Notes: generated by a model not told the origin, from the letters alone. Positions 8,534 to 19,519 are shown, numbered from the stretch's first letter. The stretch: 64,000 nt of DNA from Elusimicrobiota bacterium (GCA_023213235.1 CP096137.1:2854908-2918907), one strand, 5' to 3'. A program made the numbers and translations.

Positions 8534-10443
8534 AGCGCCTTCCGTCCTGGACGGCGCCGGCCGCCGTCGCGGCCGCCGCGACGGCGGCGTTCCTGCCCGC
8601 CCTGCTCAACGGCTTCGTGTCCTGGGACGACGGCCTCTACCTGACCGACAACCCCGGCGTCCGCGGCCTGACCGCGGACAACGTCCGGTGGGCCTTCACG
8701 TCCGTGCGCGGGGGTTCTGGCAGCCGCTGACCTGGCTGAGCTTCCAGCTCGACTACTCGCTCTGGGGCCTCGACCCGGGCATGTTCCACCTGACGAGCCT
8801 CCTCCTTCACGCGGCGGCGGCCGTCGTCTTCTACCACGTCGCCGAGGAGCTGCTCGGCGGCCGGACGGGCGCGGCGCTGCTGGCCGCCCTGTTCTTCGCG
8901 GTGCATCCCCTGCGCGTCGAGTCGGTGGCCTGGGCCACCGAGCGCAAAGGCCTGCTCTCGGGGCTGTTCTTCCTCCTCGCGGCGCTCGGCTGGCTGCGCG
9001 GCCGCCCGCGGCTGGCCCTCGCGGCCTTCGCGGCGTCTCTCGCCGCCAAGCCGATGGGCTCGACCTTGCCGTTCGCCCTCCTCGTCGTCGAGGCCTGGCG
9101 CGCGCGCGGCGTCCCGCCGCGCAAGACGCTTCTCGGCCTGGCGCCGTTCTTCGTCCTGAGCGCGGCGAGCGTCGCGGCGACCTATCTTCTGGCGCGCGGC
9201 GTGGGCCTCGCCTACGACATCGAGGCGCTCGGCCCCTTGTGGCGCGTCTCGCGCGTGATCTACGGCCTCGCCTATTACCCGCTGGCCTCGCTGTGGCCCG
9301 CGGGGCTCTCCCCTACCGCCCTCCGCTCGACTGGTTCGGAACGTGGTCCTGGCCGCTGCTCGCGCGCGCGGCCCTCCTCGCCGCGTGCGGCGCGGCGTGC
9401 TGGCGCCTGCGCCGCCGGCGTCCCGCGTTGGCCGCGGTCGCGGTCTCGTACGCCGTCATGCTGGCGCCGATGTCCGGCGTCGTCCAGCAGGGCCTGCTCT
9501 ACGCCGCCGCCGACCGCTTCAGCTACCTGCCCGCCCTCGGCTTCGCCCTGCTCTTCGGCGCGGCGTTCGCGGGGCGCGGACGCGCGGCGACGGCGGGCGC
9601 TCTCGTCTGGCTCGCCGCGCTCGGCGCCGCGTCGTGGGCGCAATGCGGGGTCTGGCGCGACTCGCGGACCCTCTGGACGACGGCGGCCGAGCGCGCTCCC
9701 GGCGGCGTGCCGCTCGCCAACCTCGGCGCCTACCTCGTCGCCGACGGGCGCAGCGCGCAGGCCCTGCCGCTGCTCGAGAAGGCCGCGGCGCTCGAGCCGC
9801 GCCAGTCCATCGTCTACGAGAACCTGGGCCTCGCGCTGCGCGAGCTCGGGCGCGAGGCCGAGGCGCGCGCGGTCTGGCGCCGCGGGCTGACGAACGCGCC
9901 CTCCCCGAGCTCTCCGCCCTGCTCGGGCGCTCGCTCGGCGACGTCGCTCTGCTCGCCGCGGCCTGCGGGGCCGCGCCGGAGCGCGCGCAGTGGCGCGTCG
10001 ACCTCGGCGACGCGCTCGCCGCGCGCGGGCGCGGAGCCGAGGCGGCCGCGCGCTACGCCGAGGCGCTCGCGCTCTCGCCGTCGCTCGGCCGCGCGCACAA
10101 CAACCTGGGCCTCCTGCTCGCCCGCTCCGGGCGCCCCGCCGAGGCGGCCGCGCATTACCGCGAGGCCCTGCGCGATCCCGCGACGCGGGCGCGCGCGCAC
10201 CTCAACTGGGGCAACCTGCTCCTGGCCTCGGAGCCGGCGCGCGCCGAGCGCCACTACCGCCGCGCGGTCGCCGTCGACCCGCGCCTGGCGGGCGCGCACG
10301 TGAACCTCGGGAACATCCTCGCGCGCCGCGGCCGTCTGAGCGAGGCCGCCGGCCTCTACCGCGCCGCGCTCCTGGCCGACCCCGCGAACGTCGAGGCCCG
10401 CGCCAACCTGGAATCGTTAAAGGGTGTCAGGCCTAACGATTAA
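8530..10443 (+). CDS. TMTC-like GT-C membrane glycosyltransferase with TPR tail (three frameshifts)
   Basis: Starts at a GTG that overlaps the previous stop (GTGA). The N-terminus has a membrane segment followed by SWDDGLYLTDNP, an acidic luminal loop typical of GT-C enzymes, then WQPLTWLSFQLDYSLWG, FAVHPLRVESVAW and about ten TM helices; the C-terminus has several TPR units (AHNNLGLLLARSGRPAEAAAHY type). This matches the bacterial relatives of eukaryotic TMTC O-mannosyltransferases, inferred to use a polyprenyl-phosphate sugar. One base is missing at 8710-8714 (G run), 9310-9313 (C run) and 9899-9901 (C run). The last eight residues and the stop lie in the hairpin repeat 10422-10499. Confidence 0.8.
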
Positions 10444-10499
10444 CGATTCTCCTCAGACAGTCGCCCGGGGAGAATCGTTAATCGTTAGGCCTGACACCC
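10422..10499. repeat. Long hairpin repeat A with GGGTGTCAGGCC tips
   Basis: A perfect 31-bp inverted repeat (10422-10452 with 10469-10499) has a 16-nt loop that starts TC and ends GG. Each arm contains a tandem TAACGAT duplication. It sits between two convergent genes and supplies the stop codon of the upstream one. Relatives lie at 19520 and 53974. Confidence 0.85.
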
Positions 10500-10509
10500 G
10501 ATAACGGTC

Positions 10510-11385
10510 CTATCTCAGGGCGAGGTCGAGAGACGCGCGCGAGACCTTGGGGGTCTCGAGCGTCTTCGTCCAGGTGTCCTTGGAGACCTTGCCGAGGCGG
10601 CGGATCGAGTACTCGACGTAGTAGCTCTTGCCGCTCTCGAGCTTGCCCGCCTTCGAGAGGTCCGCCGCGTAGGACGGCGCCGCGTCGGCGGAGAACGAGC
10701 CCTCGCCGATCACCGGATCGAACCAGTTCGGGACGTCCTTCTTGAGCGTCCACTTGATCTCGATGCGCTCGCCGGCGTAGTACGAGGCCCAGCGATCCTT
10801 GAGCGTGAAGGCCATCGCCGAGTCGAGCTCGCCGAGGACGCCGACGGGGTCGGGGCGCTGCGCGACCTTCTTGCCCGGAGCCACGACGTAGGCGCCGTTG
10901 TAGTTTCCGCCGGAGATCAGGCGGTAGTCGTACGCGGTTTCGATCTCGCTGATCGAGAGCCACGGGCCGTCGAGGCAGACGCGGAACGTGTCGCGCTCCC
11001 AGGGCAGCAGCGGCTGGCGGTCGCGGATCGTCACCGACGCGCGCTCGTGATAGGTCCGGCCCGGGCGCTCGTAGCACTGGCGGCCGCCGCCGTGGCGGGG
11101 ATCGCCGGTCTGGTAGCACTCCTCGACGTACTCGGTGCTCCGCAGCTCGAACGTCGGGGAGGCCGCCGGGTCGTTGGCCCCGAAAGAGACGGACACGCAG
11201 TCCGGCAGCGTGCGCCGGCCGCCCGGGTACATCGCCGAGACGACGGTCGCGTCCTTCTTCGCGGCGGCCTTCGCGCCCGCGAGGATCGCGGAGGCGTCGA
11301 TTCCCTGATCGAAATTCACGGCGGGCGTCTCGGCGAGCGCGGGCGCGGCGAGCAGGAGCGCGGACAGGGCGAGCAGCGTTTTCAT
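10510..11385 (-). CDS. Secreted protein of unknown function
   Basis: A 291-aa protein with a signal peptide (MKTLLALSALLLAAPALA). The mature part has paired Cys residues (DCVSVSF, EECYQ, RQCYERPG, RVCLDG) and a predicted beta-sandwich-like second half ending KVSKDTWTKTLETPKVS. I recognise no family. It converges on the GT-C gene across the hairpin repeat and is divergent from the second GT-C gene; the intervening 100 nt contain the shared intergenic motif and promoters. Confidence 0.6.
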   Translation of the reverse strand: MKTLLALSALLLAAPALAETPAVNFDQGIDASAILAGAKAAAKKDATVVSAMYPGGRRTLPDCVSVSFGANDPAASPTFELRSTEYVEECYQTGDPRHGGGRQCYERPGRTYHERASVTIRDRQPLLPWERDTFRVCLDGPWLSISEIETAYDYRLISGGNYNGAYVVAPGKKVAQRPDPVGVLGELDSAMAFTLKDRWASYYAGERIEIKWTLKKDVPNWFDPVIGEGSFSADAAPSYAADLSKAGKLESGKSYYVEYSIRRLGKVSKDTWTKTLETPKVSRASLDLALR

Positions 11386-11429
11386 CTCGGTGTAAACCTC
11401 CAGGAGCGTCTGACGCGATCTTACTAAAA

Positions 11430-11460
11430 GACCTATTCGCTGTCTAGGCCCTTCGGTCTA
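11430..11460. promoter_or_regulatory. GACCTA..TAGGCC member of the intergenic motif
   Basis: GACCTA (11430-11435), nine bases, then TAGGCC followed by CTTCGGTCTA. It is located between the divergent genes starting at 11385 and 11485, as expected of an operator serving either or both. Confidence 0.4.
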
Positions 11461-11472
11461 AATCTTTTTAAG

Positions 11473-11478
11473 TAGAAT
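11473..11478 (+). promoter_or_regulatory. -10 box TAGAAT of the second GT-C gene
   Basis: TAGAAT ends 6 nt before the GTG at 11485. This spacing is the main reason for choosing that GTG. Confidence 0.5.
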
Positions 11479-11484
11479 ACGCGC

Positions 11485-13371
11485 GTGAGCGCGCGTTCCC
11501 GCCCCTCCTGCTCGCCGCCCTGTTCGCGGCCGCGGTCAGCCCCTTTCTCCCCGCGCTGACGGCCCCGTTCCTCGAGTGGGACGACGGGCTGAACCTCGCG
11601 ACGAACCCGCACTGGCGCGGATTCACGGCCGCCAACGTGCGCTGGATGCTGACGACCCTCTTCGGGGGCCCGTACCAGCCGCTGTCCTGGCTCAGCTACG
11701 CGCTCGACTTCACGCTGTGGGGCGAGAATCCCGCGGCGATGCGCGCGACGAACCTCGCGCTGCACGGCGGCTCCTGCGTCCTGCTCTTCGGCCTGCTCGA
11801 GGACCTCATGCGCCGCGCCGCGCCCGATGCCTCCGCGCGCGAGCGCGCGCTCGCCGCGGCCTTCGCCGCCCTTCTCTGGGCCGTCCACCCGCTGCGCGCC
11901 GAGTCCGTCGTGTGGCTGACCGAGCGCCGCGACGTGCTCTCCGGCTTCTTCTACCTCGCGGCGCTGCGCCTCTACGTCCGCGAGCCGGCGCGTCCTCTTC
12001 CCCGCTCGCCTGCTACTGCCTCGCCGTGCTCTCCAAGGCGAGCGTGATCACCTTGCCGCTGACCTTGATCCTGCTCGATCGCTGGATACTGAAGCGAAGG
12101 ACCCTCCTCGACAAGCTGCCGTATCTGGCGATCTCCGCGGCGGCCGGCCTCGCGGGACTCGCCGGCCAGCTCGACACGGGCATGCTGCGCGGCGCGGAGG
12201 TCGGCGCCGGCGAGCGGCTGGCGCTGAGCCTGTACTCGACGGCCTGGTACGCGCTCAAGACCGTCTGGCCGTCGGGGCTTTCGCCCTACCACGCGGTGCC
12301 GCGCGGCTTCGGCCTCGGCTTCCCGCAGGCCTGGGGCGCGGGCCTCGCCTGCGCGGCGGCGGCCGCCGCCGCCTGGGCCGCGCGCCGCAGGGCGCCGGCG
12401 GTGCCGGCCGCCCTCCTGCAATACGCGCTCGCGCTCGCGCCGATGGCGGGGCTCGTGCGCTTCGGGCACCACCTCGTCGCCGAGCGCTATTCCTACCTGC
12501 CCGGCATGGCGCTGGCCGCGCTCGCGGGCGCGGCCCTGCTCTCCGCGCGCCGAGCCGCGCGGCGGCGCCCGCCGCGGCGGCCGTCGCCCTCCTTTTGCTG
12601 CTCGGCAGCGCGGCGCTGACGGCGCGCGCGTCGACGTGGTGGAGCGGCACCGAGGCGCTGTGGCGGCGCGCGCTCGCCGTCGACCCGAACTCGATCCTGC
12701 CCCGCGTCAACCTCGCGTCGTATTACCGGCGCGCGAATATGATCGACAAGGCGCTCGACGAGGAGCGCGCCGCCGTCGCGATCGACCCGACCTTGGCCGA
12801 GCAGCTCAACAACCTCGGCGCCGACGCCCTCGGCCGTCGCGACTGGAAGGAGGCCGAGAGGCTGCTGCGCGCCGCGGTCGCCGCCAATCCGCGCCTGGCG
12901 ACGGCGCACTTCAACCTCGCGTCCGCGCTCCAGGGCTCCGGCCGCCGGGGCGAGGGCCTCAAGCGGCTCGAGCAGGCCGCCCGACTGGACTTCGACGACC
13001 CGAAGATCCTCAACAACCTCGGCGTCGCGCTCTCGGCCGCCGGGGAGAACGCGCGCGCCGAGGCGGCGCTCGCGCGCGCCGCGGAGCTCGCCCCGGAATG
13101 GCCCGCGCCGCGGCACAACCGCGGCAACGCGCTGGCCGCGCTCGGGCGCGACATCGAGGCGCTCGCGAGCTTCGACGAGGCCGCGCGGCTCGACCCGGGG
13201 CTGGCGCCCGCGTGGATCAACGCGGGCGCCGCGCTCGCGCGGCTCGGGCGGCTGCCGGAGGCGGAGGCGCGCCTGCGCCGGGCCGTGGAGCTGGCGCCGC
13301 GCGACGCCGCGGCGCGCGCGAACCTCGAGGCCGTCCGCGCCGCTAGGGCGCGGACCCCAAAGTCCCGCTGA
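11485..13371 (+). CDS. TMTC-like GT-C membrane glycosyltransferase with TPR tail (frameshifted)
   Basis: Same architecture as the 8530 gene: LEWDDGLNLATNP loop, PYQPLSWLSYALDFTLWG, WAVHPLRAESVVWLTERR, multiple TM helices, then TPR repeats from about 12650 to the end. Single bases are missing near 11490-11500, 11988-11992 and 12568-12570; with these restored the product is 629 aa. The GTG at 11485 is supported by its upstream TAGAAT rather than by a Shine-Dalgarno site. The 3' end overlaps the convergent FecR gene by 29 bp. The acceptor is unknown; pilins 20 kb away are one candidate (inference). Confidence 0.75.
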
Positions 13372-14580
13372 CGGGGCCGCCGTACTTCGTTCCGAAGCCG
13401 GTGTCCCAGCGCACGTCGATCGACGCCGCGCCGGCCGTCACGCCGCCGACCGTGGAGAGCTTGAGCGTCGTCCCCGTCCAGTTCGAACCGGCCATGTGCG
13501 GCGCGAGGTTGACGGAGGCGTCGCCGGAGAAGCCGGCGTAGCTGAAGGAGTTGACGTTGTGCGTGACGCCCGCGGGCGAGGTCAGCGAGATCTGGGACTG
13601 GGAGCCGCCTCCGCCGAGCGTTTTGGCGCCGAAATCCACGAGCAGCGAGAACGTCGTCGTGCCGAGCGCGGAGGTACCGCACGTGCCCCCGTGCAGTTGT
13701 AGAAAACTCCGCTGCCCGTGTATTGGCCCGTGCCCGACGGCACCGCGATGACGTCGGCCCACGTGGTCGCGTGCGGCGCGGAGAACTGCTGCGAGGCGAA
13801 CTGGCTCGTCTCGGGCTGGGACGCGTCGATCGCCGCGAAAGCGTCGGCCGCGTTGCGCGTGCCTTCGGCCGTGCTCTGTCCGGACGAGGAGTCCGCCGGG
13901 TCGCCGCCCGCCGTCTGGTCGGCGGCGGCGCCGGCCGAAGGGGCCGAGCCGACGCCGTTGAGGATCCCCTCGAGGGCGCCCGGCGGGACCTGGAACGGGT
14001 CGCTCGGCGCCTCGCCGGCCTTCACCGTCACGCCCCAGCCGTCGGTGTCCACCTCGGAGGAGCCCTTGTCGTTCTTGACCGTGATGCCGCCGGCCTTCTC
14101 GTCGGCGTTGTTCTCCGGCCCGGGGCCGAGCAGGACGAACGTGCCCTCGGTCTCTGAAACCGTCCCGGCCGTCATGGTGCCGCGGATGCCGATCGTGCCC
14201 ACCGGCGTCGCCACCTGCATCGCCGACGGATCGCGCCGCGCGACCTTGCCCGTCACGAAGCGGAACGCGCCCTTGGCGATCTTCGCCGAGACCTTGCCGG
14301 CGTTCGTCGCCGGGTCGAAGACGAACTCGTCGAGCTCCATCTCGCTGTTCGGCCCGATCGTGAAGCTCGTCTGGTCGAGCAGCAGGATCTGCAGCTTGCC
14401 CTCGGGCCCCGTCGTGACCTTGTCGCGCGCGTACACGGGCTTGCCCGTCTCGACGACGCGGCCCGCCGCGCCGGGCGCGACGGCCTTGACCGCCCCGCGC
14501 ACGGCCGAGGCCACGCCGATGCCCGTCTGCGCGCCCGCCGCCTGAGCGAGGATCAGCAACGCCGCCGCGAGCCGCCGCAT
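13343..14580 (-). CDS. FecR-domain secreted protein 1 (frameshifted)
   Basis: Signal peptide (residues 1-17), then a FecR domain (about 20-190) with VTTGPEGKLQILLLDQTSFTIG and TPVGTIGIRGT, the core of the FecR family. The C-terminal half (about 270-412) is a Gly/Ser/Thr-rich beta domain with a Cys pair. One base is missing in the C run 13686-13690; restoring it gives CTGGTCGTSALG, as in its neighbour, and 412 aa. It starts 2 nt after the stop of the paralogue at 14582, and the shared N-terminal regions are nearly identical: a recent tandem duplication. Confidence 0.8.
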
Positions 14581-14581
14581 G

Positions 14582-15828
14582 CTACTGGAGCGGCCCCGCC
14601 GTCACGCCGCCGTACGTCGGGTTCGAGCCCACCGACGTGTTGAAGACGCGCACGTCGAGGCTGGCCGCGCCGGCCGTCTGGCCGCCCGAGGTCAGCAGCT
14701 TGATCGTCGTTCCGGTCCAGTTTCCGTTGGCCGAGCTGATGGCGCCCGCGCCCCCGTAGTCGAGGACGGCGTCGCCGGTGAGGCTCGCGTAGCTCTGCGT
14801 CGTGAAGCTGCCGCTGACCGAGGCCGGAGAGGTCAGCGAGATGCTCGAGGAGCCGCCGCCGAGCGTCTTCGCCGCGAAGTTGATGTCGATCGCCCAGGTC
14901 AACGTGCCGAGCGGGGTCGACTGGCAGGTGCCGCCCGTGCAGTTGTAGTAAGAGCCGGAGCCCGAGTACTTGCCGGTGCCGCCCTGAATGCCGATGACGT
15001 CCGCCCAGGTCGTCGCCTTGGGCGCGGCGAACTGCTGAGCGGCGAACTGGCTCGTCTCGGCCTGGGACGCGTCGATCGCCGCGAAGGCGTCCACGGCGTT
15101 CTGCTTGCCCTCGGCCGCGCCCTGACCGGACGAGGAGTCCGCGGAGTCCCCTCCGGCGGCCTGGTCGGCGGCCGCGTCCCCTTCGGCGCCGAGCCGACGC
15201 CGTTGAGGATCCCCTCGAGGGCGCCCGGCGGGATCTGGAACGGGTCGCTCGGCGCCTCGCCGGCCTTCACCGTCACGCCCCAGCCGTCCGTGTCCACGTC
15301 GGTCGAGCCCTTGTCGTTCTTGACCGTGATGCCGCCCGCCTTCTCGTCGGCGTTGTTCTCCGGCCCGGGGCCGAGCAGGACGAACGTGCCCTCGGTCTCT
15401 GAAACCGTCCCGGCCGTCATGGTGCCGCGGATGCCGATCGTGCCGACCGGCGTCGCCACCTGCATCGCCGACGGATCGCGCCGCGCGACCTTGCCCGTCA
15501 CGAAGCGGAACGCGCCCTTGGCGATCTTCGCCGAGACTTTGCCGGCGTTCGTCGCCGGGTCGAAGACGAACTCGTCGAGCTCCATCTCGCTGTTCGGCCC
15601 GATCGTGAAGCTCGTCTGGTCGAGCAGCAGGATCTGCAGCTTGCCCTCGGGCCCCGTCGTGACCTTGTCGTGCGAGTACACGGGCTTGCCCGTCTCGACG
15701 ACGCGGCCCGCCGCGCCGGGCGCGACGGCCTTGACCGCCCCGCGCACGGCCGAGGCCACGCCGATGTTGACGGTCGCGGCCTGCGCCGGGGAGGAGGCGC
15801 ACAGCAGGAGGGCGAGGAGCTTTCTCAT
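14582..15828 (-). CDS. FecR-domain secreted protein 2 (frameshifted)
   Basis: A paralogue of the next gene downstream: signal peptide, FecR domain with the same LLLDQTSFTIGPNSEMEL and VGTIGIRGTMTAG segments, a Ser/Gly-rich linker and a beta-rich C-terminal domain with NCTGGTCQSTPLG. One base is missing in the C run 15178-15181; the repaired length is 415 aa. The start lies 2 nt after the stop of the TPR/barrel gene, so the three genes form one unit. In this setting FecR domains are usually periplasmic or surface proteins rather than sigma-factor regulators. Confidence 0.8.
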
Positions 15829-15830
15829 GA

Positions 15831-17207
15831 TCAGATGCCCCACTTGTACGAGATCATCGCGGAGACGCGGTTGTTGGAGTACTTGTAGTTGATCAGGTTC
15901 GAGTCCTGGGCGAAGCGCTCCCAGCCGACCGTGCCGGTGAAGCCGTCGAGCGGGGCCCAGAAGTTCTTGAGCGGGGTCCCGAGCAGGAGGTTCGTGATGA
16001 CGGCGTCGTCGTTGCGGCCCAGAGTGCTCAGCGTGAGGTCGGGACGGTCGTAGCGGTCGAACTGCGCGGTCAGCCCGGCCGCGAAGAAGACGCCGCGGCC
16101 GAACAGGCGCGTGTAGTCGAGGGCGATCGACTCGCGGCGGTAGGCGAAGGCGACGGCCTTCGCGTACTTGCGCCGGTGACCGAGCCGCGCGCCGAAGCGG
16201 TCCTTCGGAGTGGCGACCCAGTTCGCGCCGACGCCGTAGTCCCACTGGCCGCCCGTGCGGTCCTCGGCGTTGGTCACCTGGCGCGTGCGCACGAAGCCCT
16301 GGTCCTCATGGCGGAAGTCGGCGTACGCCTCGAGGCGCGGACGGATCTTGCGCGAAAAACGGGCGCCCTGCCAGATGTCGCGCAGGAAGGTGCTCTGAGA
16401 CAGCAGGACGTGGTCGAAGCCCGCCGTCGGCGTCAGTTCCCAGCCGCGCCAGCGCAGCGCGAAGCCGCCGGCCAGGCTGTAGGCCTGGAGGTCGAGCGTG
16501 TTGATGCGCGTCTGCTCGCCGCGGTAGTAGCCGAGGTTCACGAAGGCCTTCTGCGGCTTGGCGCCGCCGAACTCGCGCAGCGCGCCCATCGAACCCGAAA
16601 ACGTCACGTTCGTGTCGTCCTGGCGGCGCGAGTCGGGGTTGAGCAGGACCGGGGTGCCGAAGAAGAGATTGCGGTCGGTGTCGGAGGCCGAGTTGCGGTT
16701 GTCGTCGTAGCCGTAGCCGAGGCCGAGACGCGCCTCGAAGTGCGTCTTGCGCCGGCGTCCCTCGACGAGGCGCAGGTAGGCCTTGGCCTCTTCGATCACG
16801 TCGGCGGGCGCCAGGCGCCCGAGCACGATGCGCAGCTCGCGCTCGGCGTCCTGCAGCGCGTCGAGGCGGAAGAGCACGGCGGCGTAGAGCAGGCGCGTGC
16901 GGTCGCGGCCCGGAGCGAGGATCAGGATGCGCTCGAGCGTCGAGGCGGCTCCGCGCAGGTCGCCCTGCGAGATCTGCTGGCGCGCGAAGCGCTCGTTGAG
17001 ATCGAGGTCGCCGGGCGCGGCGAGGATCTTCTCGAAGGTGATCTCGTCGCCGGCCGGGGCGGCGGCGGAGGCGGCCGCGGCGGCCTCCGCGGCCTTCTTT
17101 TCCGCGGCCCCGCGGCGCGAGGCGTCCTGGCTCTCGCGGTCGACGTTGGGATTGTTCTGGGCGGCGGCCGGCGCGGCCATAATAAGGAATGCGAGCAGGA
17201 ATTTCAT
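15831..17207 (-). CDS. Outer-membrane protein: TPR region plus beta-barrel (Slam/DUF560-like)
   Basis: I chose the ATG at 17207, which gives a signal peptide (MKFLLAFLIMAAPAAAQ) and 458 aa; the frame also extends upstream. Residues 60-170 form TPR-like helices (TLERILILAPGRDRTRLLYAAVLFRLDALQDAERELR). From residue 180 the pattern is of alternating beta strands (ARLGLGYGYDDNRN) ending in an aromatic/hydrophobic terminus, as in outer-membrane barrels. The TPR-barrel plan resembles surface lipoprotein assembly modulators, though homology is uncertain. It heads an operon with two FecR proteins and is divergent from the CHASE2 cyclase. Confidence 0.7.
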   Translation of the reverse strand: MKFLLAFLIMAAPAAAQNNPNVDRESQDASRRGAAEKKAAEAAAAASAAAPAGDEITFEKILAAPGDLDLNERFARQQISQGDLRGAASTLERILILAPGRDRTRLLYAAVLFRLDALQDAERELRIVLGRLAPADVIEEAKAYLRLVEGRRRKTHFEARLGLGYGYDDNRNSASDTDRNLFFGTPVLLNPDSRRQDDTNVTFSGSMGALREFGGAKPQKAFVNLGYYRGEQTRINTLDLQAYSLAGGFALRWRGWELTPTAGFDHVLLSQSTFLRDIWQGARFSRKIRPRLEAYADFRHEDQGFVRTRQVTNAEDRTGGQWDYGVGANWVATPKDRFGARLGHRRKYAKAVAFAYRRESIALDYTRLFGRGVFFAAGLTAQFDRYDRPDLTLSTLGRNDDAVITNLLLGTPLKNFWAPLDGFTGTVGWERFAQDSNLINYKYSNNRVSAMISYKWGI

Positions 17208-17252
17208 GGGCGAGATTTTAACACATCTCCGTCGCGGGGGCGTCATTTTTCC

Positions 17253-17258
17253 TACAAT
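17253..17258 (+). promoter_or_regulatory. -10 box TACAAT of the CHASE2 cyclase
   Basis: TACAAT ends 6 nt before the GTG at 17265, and no Shine-Dalgarno site lies between them. Confidence 0.6.
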
Positions 17259-17264
17259 CGGCCC

Positions 17265-19514
17265 GTGGCGACGATCAAGGAAAAGTCCGCGGGGCTGCTG
17301 CGGCGCACGAGCTGGGTGCTGCCGACGGCGGCGCTGGCCTGCGTCGCCGCGCTGCAGGGGTCCAACTTCGGTTGGGTGAGCTGGGTCCAGCACCGCTGCT
17401 TCGACGTGTTCCAGCAGCAGCGTCCGCGCGAGTGGACCGACGCCGGCGTGCGCGTCATCGACCTCGACGACGAGTCCCTCTCCAAGCTCGGGCAGTGGCC
17501 GTGGCCGCGCACCCAGGTCGCGCGCCTCGAGGAGCGGCTGCAGGAACTCGGCGCCGCCGTCACGGCCTACGACGTGTTCTTCTCCGAGCCCGACCGCACC
17601 TCCCCGCCCGCATCGCCTCGACCTGGCCCGCGACGCCGGAGTTCGCCGCGCTCAAGGAGCGCGTCGCGAAGCTCCCCGACCACGACGCCCTGCTCGCGCG
17701 AACGATCAGGCAGGGCAACGTCGTCCTCGGCTTCGCTCTGACCGGAGACCGCAATTCCGTCGTGCCGCCGAAAAAGTCGGAATTCGCGATATCGGCCTCC
17801 GATCCCGACGCCAAGCCGCGCCTGCCCGACTACGCGGGCGCCGTCTCGAACCTCGCGGTCCTCGAGGAGGCGGCCGCGGGCCTCGGCAACGTCGGCTTCG
17901 TCCCCGAACTCGACCAGGTCATCCGCTCGACGCCGCTGCTCTTCACGCGGGCCGGCCAGGTCAAGCCCTCGCTGTCCCTCGAGGCCCTGCGGCTGGCGCA
18001 GGGCGTCAACAACGTCATGGTCAAGCTCGCCGGCGGCAGCGGCGAGGTCGCGCTGCGCGAGCAGCAGCGAGACGTCGTCGCCGTCAAGGTGGGGCAAAGC
18101 GTGGTCCACACCGACTGGGACAGCTCCATCTGGGTCTATTACACCAAGAGGGCCCCCGGCCGCACGATCCCGGCGTGGAAGATCTTCGAGAAGGGCTTCG
18201 ACCGCGCCCTCGTCGAGGGCACGATCTGCTTCGTCGGCACGAGCGCCACCGGCCTCAAGGACCTGCGCGCGACCCCTCTCAACCCGGCCGCGCCCGGCGT
18301 CGAGGTCCACGCCAACGTCGCCGAGCAGATTCTGACCGAGTCCTACCTCGAGCGCCCGGACTGGGCGCAGGGCGTCGAGATCGTGTGGATGCTGGCGCTC
18401 GGCCTGCTGCTGCTGTTCCTGCTCGAGCGCGCGGGCGCGATGTACTCCGCGCCCGTCGCGATCGGCGCGGTCGCGGCGACGGTCGGCCTCTCATGGTACG
18501 AGTTCACGGCGATGCAGCGCCTCTTCGACCCGCTGTTCCCCTCGCTCGGCCTGCTGACCGTCTACGCGACCTGGTCGGCCGTCACCTTCGTGCGCACCGA
18601 GGGAGACAAGCGCCGGATCACGGCGACGTTCGGCCGCTACCTGTCGCCGAAGGTCGTCGAGAAGCTCGCGCACAACCCCGAAGGCGTGCAACTCGGCGGC
18701 GAGACGCGGGAGATGACCTTCCACTTCTGCGACATCCGCGGGTTCACGACGATCTCCGAGAAATTCGACCCGCACGGCCTCACCGTCTTCATCAACAACT
18801 TCCTGACGCCCATGACCGAGATCATCCTCCAGCACGACGGGACGATCGACAAGTACATGGGCGACTGCATCATGGCCTTCTGGAACGCGCCGCTCGACGT
18901 CCCGGACCACGCGCGCCGCGCGTGCGAGGCCGCGCTCAAGATGCACGAGCGCCTCGCCGAGCTCAACGCGGCGTGGCAGGAAGAAGCCAAGGCGAAGGGC
19001 ATCACGCTGCCGAAGATCGAGATCGGCACCGGCCTCAACACGGGGCCGTGCGTGGTCGGCAACATGGGCTCGACCTTGCGCGTCGACTACACCGTGCTCG
19101 GCGACGACGTGAACTTGGCCTCCCGACTCGAGGGCCAGTCCAAGACCTACGGCGCGAAGGTCGTCATCGGTCCCGTCACGCGCGAGCGCGCCCCCGACTT
19201 CGCCGCGATCGAGCTCGACCTCATCAAGGTCAAGGGCAAGACCAAGCCCGTCAACATCTACTCGCTGCTCGGCTCCCCGAGCTCGCCCGGGACGCCGCCT
19301 TCCTCGCCTTCGAGGCCAAGCACAAGGAGTTCCTCGCCGCCTACCGCGCCGCGAAGTTCGACGCGGCCGAGAAGCTCATGAGCGAGGCCGGAACGCTCGG
19401 CGCCGAGTGGCGCGCCGAGAAGCTCTACCACCTCTACCAGGAGCGCATCGCGGCCTTCCGCGAGTCCCCCCGCCGCCCGACTGGGACGGCGTCTTCGTCG
19501 CCACCTCCAAATAA
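17265..19514 (+). CDS. CHASE2 sensor adenylate/guanylate cyclase (three frameshifts)
   Basis: Order: short cytoplasmic N-terminus, one TM helix, a periplasmic CHASE2 domain (VRVIDLDDESLSKLGQWPWPR, FVGTSATGLKDLRATP), three TM helices near residues 370-450, then a class III cyclase domain. Catalytic features are intact: metal Asp in FCDIRGFT and MGDCIMAFW, and VLGDDVNLASRLEG with the Asn and Arg. Missing bases at 17602-17605, 19275-19278 and 19466-19471 (C runs) split it; the repaired protein is about 750 aa with a stop at 19512-19514. It should make a cyclic nucleotide in response to an envelope signal. The divergent FecR/barrel operon is a likely partner. Confidence 0.88.
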
Positions 19515-19519
19515 GAAAA

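Noticed and set aside
10422..10499. Hairpin A (and B, C) as plain intrinsic terminators
   Set aside because: No T-tract follows either strand, and the tips are conserved among copies while ordinary terminators are not. A secondary termination effect remains possible.
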